Assembly: GCF_030053835.1 (NCBI RefSeq)
Contig: NZ_CP125655.1
Span: forward strand, 1,984,001 to 2,048,000
Length of the DNA stretch: 64,000 nt
Reading direction: 5' to 3'
Source: Cellulomonas sp. ES6
GTDB lineage: Bacteria > Actinomycetota > Actinomycetes > Actinomycetales > Cellulomonadaceae
Part shown: positions 61,688 through 64,000 of the stretch, piece by piece
Numbering within the stretch: position 1 is the stretch's first letter
Layout of the letters: every line of letters starts with the position of its first letter
Notes under the pieces: generated by a model
What the model was told of the DNA's origin: nothing
Database searches by the model: none
Seen by the model: only the letters and a program-made list of their open reading frames with translations
Translations under genes and position numbers: made by a program

Positions 61688-62856
61688 GCGGTCCCCTCCG
61701 CGGACTCGGCGGGGTCGGCGAGGTCGGCGGGCACCGCGGGCACGGCCGGCGCCGGCGCGGCCCCGAAGGCCGGCACCACCGCCCCGACCGGCTCCCCGTG
61801 GCCGAGCACCGGCACGTCGCCCAGCGCGGCGAGCGCCTCGAGGTCCACCCCGGGCACGGCCTCGGCTCCGGCGACCCGCAGCGCGGCCGCGAGCACGGCC
61901 GGTCGCGGGCGGGCGCTGCCGTCGGCGACCTTGAACGCGAGCGCCCCGCCGTCCGGCAGCGCCGCGGCGTAGACCCCGTCGGCGCCGTCCTTCGCGACCA
62001 GTCCGGGGACGGCGCGCATCGCGCGCGTCACGTCGCGCCGCTCGCCCCCGACCAGCCCGGGGTGCCCGGCCATCGCGGTCGCGACGCGCGCGAGCGGCGA
62101 CCCGGGCTCGGCCGCCGGGGCGGTCGCGATCCGCGCGAACGCCCGCGCCAGCCCGGTGAGCGTCGTCGAGAACAGCGCGGCCCCGCAGCCGTCGACCGTC
62201 ACGTGCCACGCCTGGACGCCCGTCAGCTCCTCGACCGCCGCGCGGCACGCCACCTGCACCGGGTGGTCGGCCTCGCGGTAGCGCTCCGGCTCCCACCCGG
62301 GCTCGCCGGCGTGCGCCACGCAGGTCGCGAGCATCGCGGCGTGCTTGCCGGAGCAGTTCTGCGCGACGGGCTCGGGCCCGTGGCCGTCCCGGCGCCAGGC
62401 GAACGCGGCGTCGGGGTCCAGCGGCACGTCGGGCGTGTTGTCCAGGGCGGACTCGTCCAGCCCCGCGCCGAGCAGCGTCTCCCGCACCACCCGCAGGTGC
62501 TCCGGGGTGCCGTCGTGGCTCGCGCACGCGAGCGCCAGGTGCGGGCCGTCCAGGTCGAGGCCGGCGCGCAGCATGCCGACCGCCTGCAGCGGCTTGAGCG
62601 ACGAGCGCGCGAGCACCGTGACGTCGGGGTCGCCGAGCGCCAGCCGGACGTCGCCGCCGGGACCCAGCACCACGAGGTGCCCGGTGTGCACCGACTCGAC
62701 GACGTCGCCGCGGACCACGCGCGCCAGCGGCACGGCCGCCGTGCCGACGTCACCGGTCGCCGCCGCGTGCGCCGCCGTGACGGACGCGGCGGCTCCGACC
62801 TCGTGCAGCCGGGCCGCGAGCTGCGGCCCCCCGGGGCGGGCCCCCGGCACGCTCAC
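61684..62856 (-). CDS. asparaginase (AnsA/Rhizobium-type family)
   Basis: The 390-residue protein is of the PF06089-type L-asparaginase family (thermolabile R. etli type), unlike the E. coli enzymes. Marks are [36 protein letters not shown] with the catalytic-site [22 protein letters not shown] and [17 protein letters not shown]. The C-terminal 40 residues are Ala/Pro-rich and dispensable-looking. It starts at GTG 62856 (or 62859), overlapping the stop of the DUF2516 gene, and overlaps dtd by 4 bases, so the three genes form one translationally coupled unit. Confidence 0.87.
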   Translation of the reverse strand: MSVPGARPGGPQLAARLHEVGAAASVTAAHAAATGDVGTAAVPLARVVRGDVVESVHTGHLVVLGPGGDVRLALGDPDVTVLARSSLKPLQAVGMLRAGLDLDGPHLALACASHDGTPEHLRVVRETLLGAGLDESALDNTPDVPLDPDAAFAWRRDGHGPEPVAQNCSGKHAAMLATCVAHAGEPGWEPERYREADHPVQVACRAAVEELTGVQAWHVTVDGCGAALFSTTLTGLARAFARIATAPAAEPGSPLARVATAMAGHPGLVGGERRDVTRAMRAVPGLVAKDGADGVYAAALPDGGALAFKVADGSARPRPAVLAAALRVAGAEAVPGVDLEALAALGDVPVLGHGEPVGAVVPAFGAAPAPAVPAVPADLADPAESAEGTA

Positions 62857-63191
62857 CACCCGCCGCGCGACGGACCGCCGCCCCCGCGCCGGCCGGAGTG
62901 CGGGCCGACCGCCGGGCGCACGTCGACGAGGTAGACGATCGCCGCGACCGCGCTCAGCAGGGCCAGGAACAGCGGGAACGCGCCGATGCCGAGCGGCGGC
63001 GGCACGGCGATGAACGCCACGACCGTGGCGACGCCCAGGATGATGGACCAGATCTGCTTGGTCTGCTTGCCCGCCGCGGCGAACGCCGACGCCGGCCGGC
63101 GCAGGGCGTCGACGAGCGCCCAGACCGCCAGCACGAGGATGACGAGGCTGAACGCGAGCAGCAGCAGAACCTGCGCGGAGGCGAAGATCAC
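62853..63191 (-). CDS. DUF2516 family membrane protein
   Basis: The 112-residue protein has two to three hydrophobic segments (VLLLLAFSLVILVLAVWALVDAL, IWSIILGVATVVAFIAVP, FPLFLALLSAVAAIVYLVDV) and the conserved RRPASAFAAAGKQTKQIW between the first two, the mark of DUF2516, a family limited to actinobacteria. Its function is unknown. TAGGCT lies 6 bases before the GTG at 63191. It leads the DUF2516-asparaginase-dtd unit. Confidence 0.9.
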   Translation of the reverse strand: MIFASAQVLLLLAFSLVILVLAVWALVDALRRPASAFAAAGKQTKQIWSIILGVATVVAFIAVPPPLGIGAFPLFLALLSAVAAIVYLVDVRPAVGPHSGRRGGGGPSRGGW

Positions 63192-63229
63192 GCGCCGAGC
63201 CTACGGGGCGGAGCCGGACGACGACGAGG

Positions 63230-64000
63230 TCAGATCTCCGGCAGCGTCTCCCGGGCGGTGCGGGCGTCCACCCCGGCGGCCTCCAGCAGGTCCACGACGA
63301 GCGACCGCAGCAGCAGCACGAGGCTCTGGGCCTGCCAGTCGCCGGGCGTGAGCGTGAACGGGTCGAGCCCGGCCGCCAGGCGCAGCAGCTCCTCGCGCGT
63401 GCGCAGCGGCTCGGACCCGGTGCCGAGCGCGGCGGCGAGCGCGTCCGCGGCCAGCGCGACGCGGTCGACGGCGTCCGCCACGGCGGCCAGGTCGTGCGGC
63501 GGCTCGGCCTCGACGGTCGCGAGCGTGCGGCGCGCCAGCACGCGGGCGTTGCGCACGGCCCGGTCCACCCGCACGGCGGACCGGCCCACCCACACGAGCT
63601 CGGCCCGGTGCCGCCGCCCCGCCGGGGACACCCGCGCGAGGTCCCGGGCCGCCGTCGCCGCGTCCTGCCATTCGTCGAGCGCGGGCTGGCTGGCGCGACC
63701 GCGGATGAGGGCGTCCTCGACGTCGGCCGGCGAGCGGTCGCGCATCCCCCGGGCGAGCACGCGGAGCATGGCCGCCAGCTCCTCGACCGCCGCCCGGCCC
63801 TGCGCGCGGGGGCGCCGGCGGGGGTCGCTCGGGGTCAGCGCGGCGACGGCGAGGGCGACCGCGCCGCCGACCAGGGCGTCGGTCCACCGGCCGACGGGAC
63901 CGCCCGACGCGCCCACCGCCGGCAGGCCCACGATGACGATCGCCTGGACGCCGGCCTGCGTGGTCAGCATCGGCCCGCGGTCGAGGAACCGGGCGACCAG
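63230..64000 (-). CDS. FUSC/aromatic acid exporter-type membrane protein, partial
   Basis: Only the C-terminal part is in the window; the frame runs past base 64000. The visible part opens with a hydrophobic region (TTQAGVQAIVIVGLPAVGAS, TDALVGGAVALAVAALTPSDP), then a long helical cytosolic domain with RAQGRAAVEELAAMLRVLARGMRD and AELVWVGRSAVRVDRAVRNARVLARRTL. This layout matches the second half of FUSC family proteins (aromatic acid exporters). The transported compound is unknown. Confidence 0.75.
   Translation of the reverse strand: MVARFLDRGPMLTTQAGVQAIVIVGLPAVGASGGPVGRWTDALVGGAVALAVAALTPSDPRRRPRAQGRAAVEELAAMLRVLARGMRDRSPADVEDALIRGRASQPALDEWQDAATAARDLARVSPAGRRHRAELVWVGRSAVRVDRAVRNARVLARRTLATVEAEPPHDLAAVADAVDRVALAADALAAALGTGSEPLRTREELLRLAAGLDPFTLTPGDWQAQSLVLLLRSLVVDLLEAAGVDARTARETLPEI

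Overview
The window is very GC-rich (roughly 74% by eye) and gene-dense, with many GTG starts, long open frames on the antisense strand, and many genes whose start codon lies 6 bases after a TANNNT-like -10 hexamer. A mycothiol synthase (mshD), ClpC, a DUF2516 protein, a Nudix/phosphatase MutT1 fusion and GH94/GH1 beta-glucan genes point to a mycothiol-making actinobacterium, probably in the order Micrococcales (a Cellulomonas-like organism is my best guess, not proven). No rRNA, tRNA, CRISPR array or intact insertion sequence was recognised.

Left part (1-21,490): rlmC, a formate/nitrite-type channel, a low-complexity membrane protein and acs are followed by a dicarboxylate/amino-acid symporter preceded by a 23-residue leader peptide ending in LCR, which suggests cysteine-responsive control and a cystine substrate. 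Next comes a carbohydrate locus on the minus strand: solute-binding lipoprotein, two permeases, a GH94 phosphorylase-like enzyme and a GH1 beta-glucosidase, with a divergent LacI regulator and a paired operator. An MFS pump with divergent LysR regulator, a FAD monooxygenase-like protein and mshD follow.

Accessory insert (about 22,300-27,270): a frameshifted XRE/MmyB regulator marks the left side. Then come about 500 bases with DnaA-box-like repeats, a promoter with a three-hairpin leader and two very small Arg/Thr-rich proteins, a minus-strand operon of a two-pass membrane protein and a 51-residue basic protein, two small hypothetical genes, two proteins with HEPN-like R-x4-H motifs, and a truncated replication-relaxation gene next to ppk. 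Composition drops here. I read it as the decayed remains of an integrated element that still carries possible defence or regulatory small genes.

Centre (27,279-44,640): ppk and mutT1 are adjacent and convergent with a phosphate transporter operon (DUF47-pit) that carries a textbook PhoP box, so polyphosphate and phosphate genes sit together. A sugar porter, an orphan ABC ATPase coupled to a 19-codon upstream reading frame, and an ABC-2 exporter pair with divergent TetR follow. Then come an alpha/beta hydrolase, a lipoprotein, a LacI regulator, a VOC protein, a serine hydrolase and an AraC regulator.

Right part (44,663-64,000): clpC with a very strong terminator, a ribbon-helix-helix-like protein, a chemotaxis receptor, a HAD hydrolase, a thioesterase and a PhnB-like protein. 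A compact minus-strand operon of SDR, TetR, SCP2-like protein, class III aminotransferase and MFS transporter follows, with an 18-base perfect palindrome at its start; its pathway is unknown to me. The end holds a DksA-type zinc-finger protein, a SHOCT membrane protein, an aminotransferase, a macrodomain protein, a small acidic protein, a GNAT, dtd overlapping an asparaginase and DUF2516 gene, and a FUSC-type membrane protein that runs off the window.
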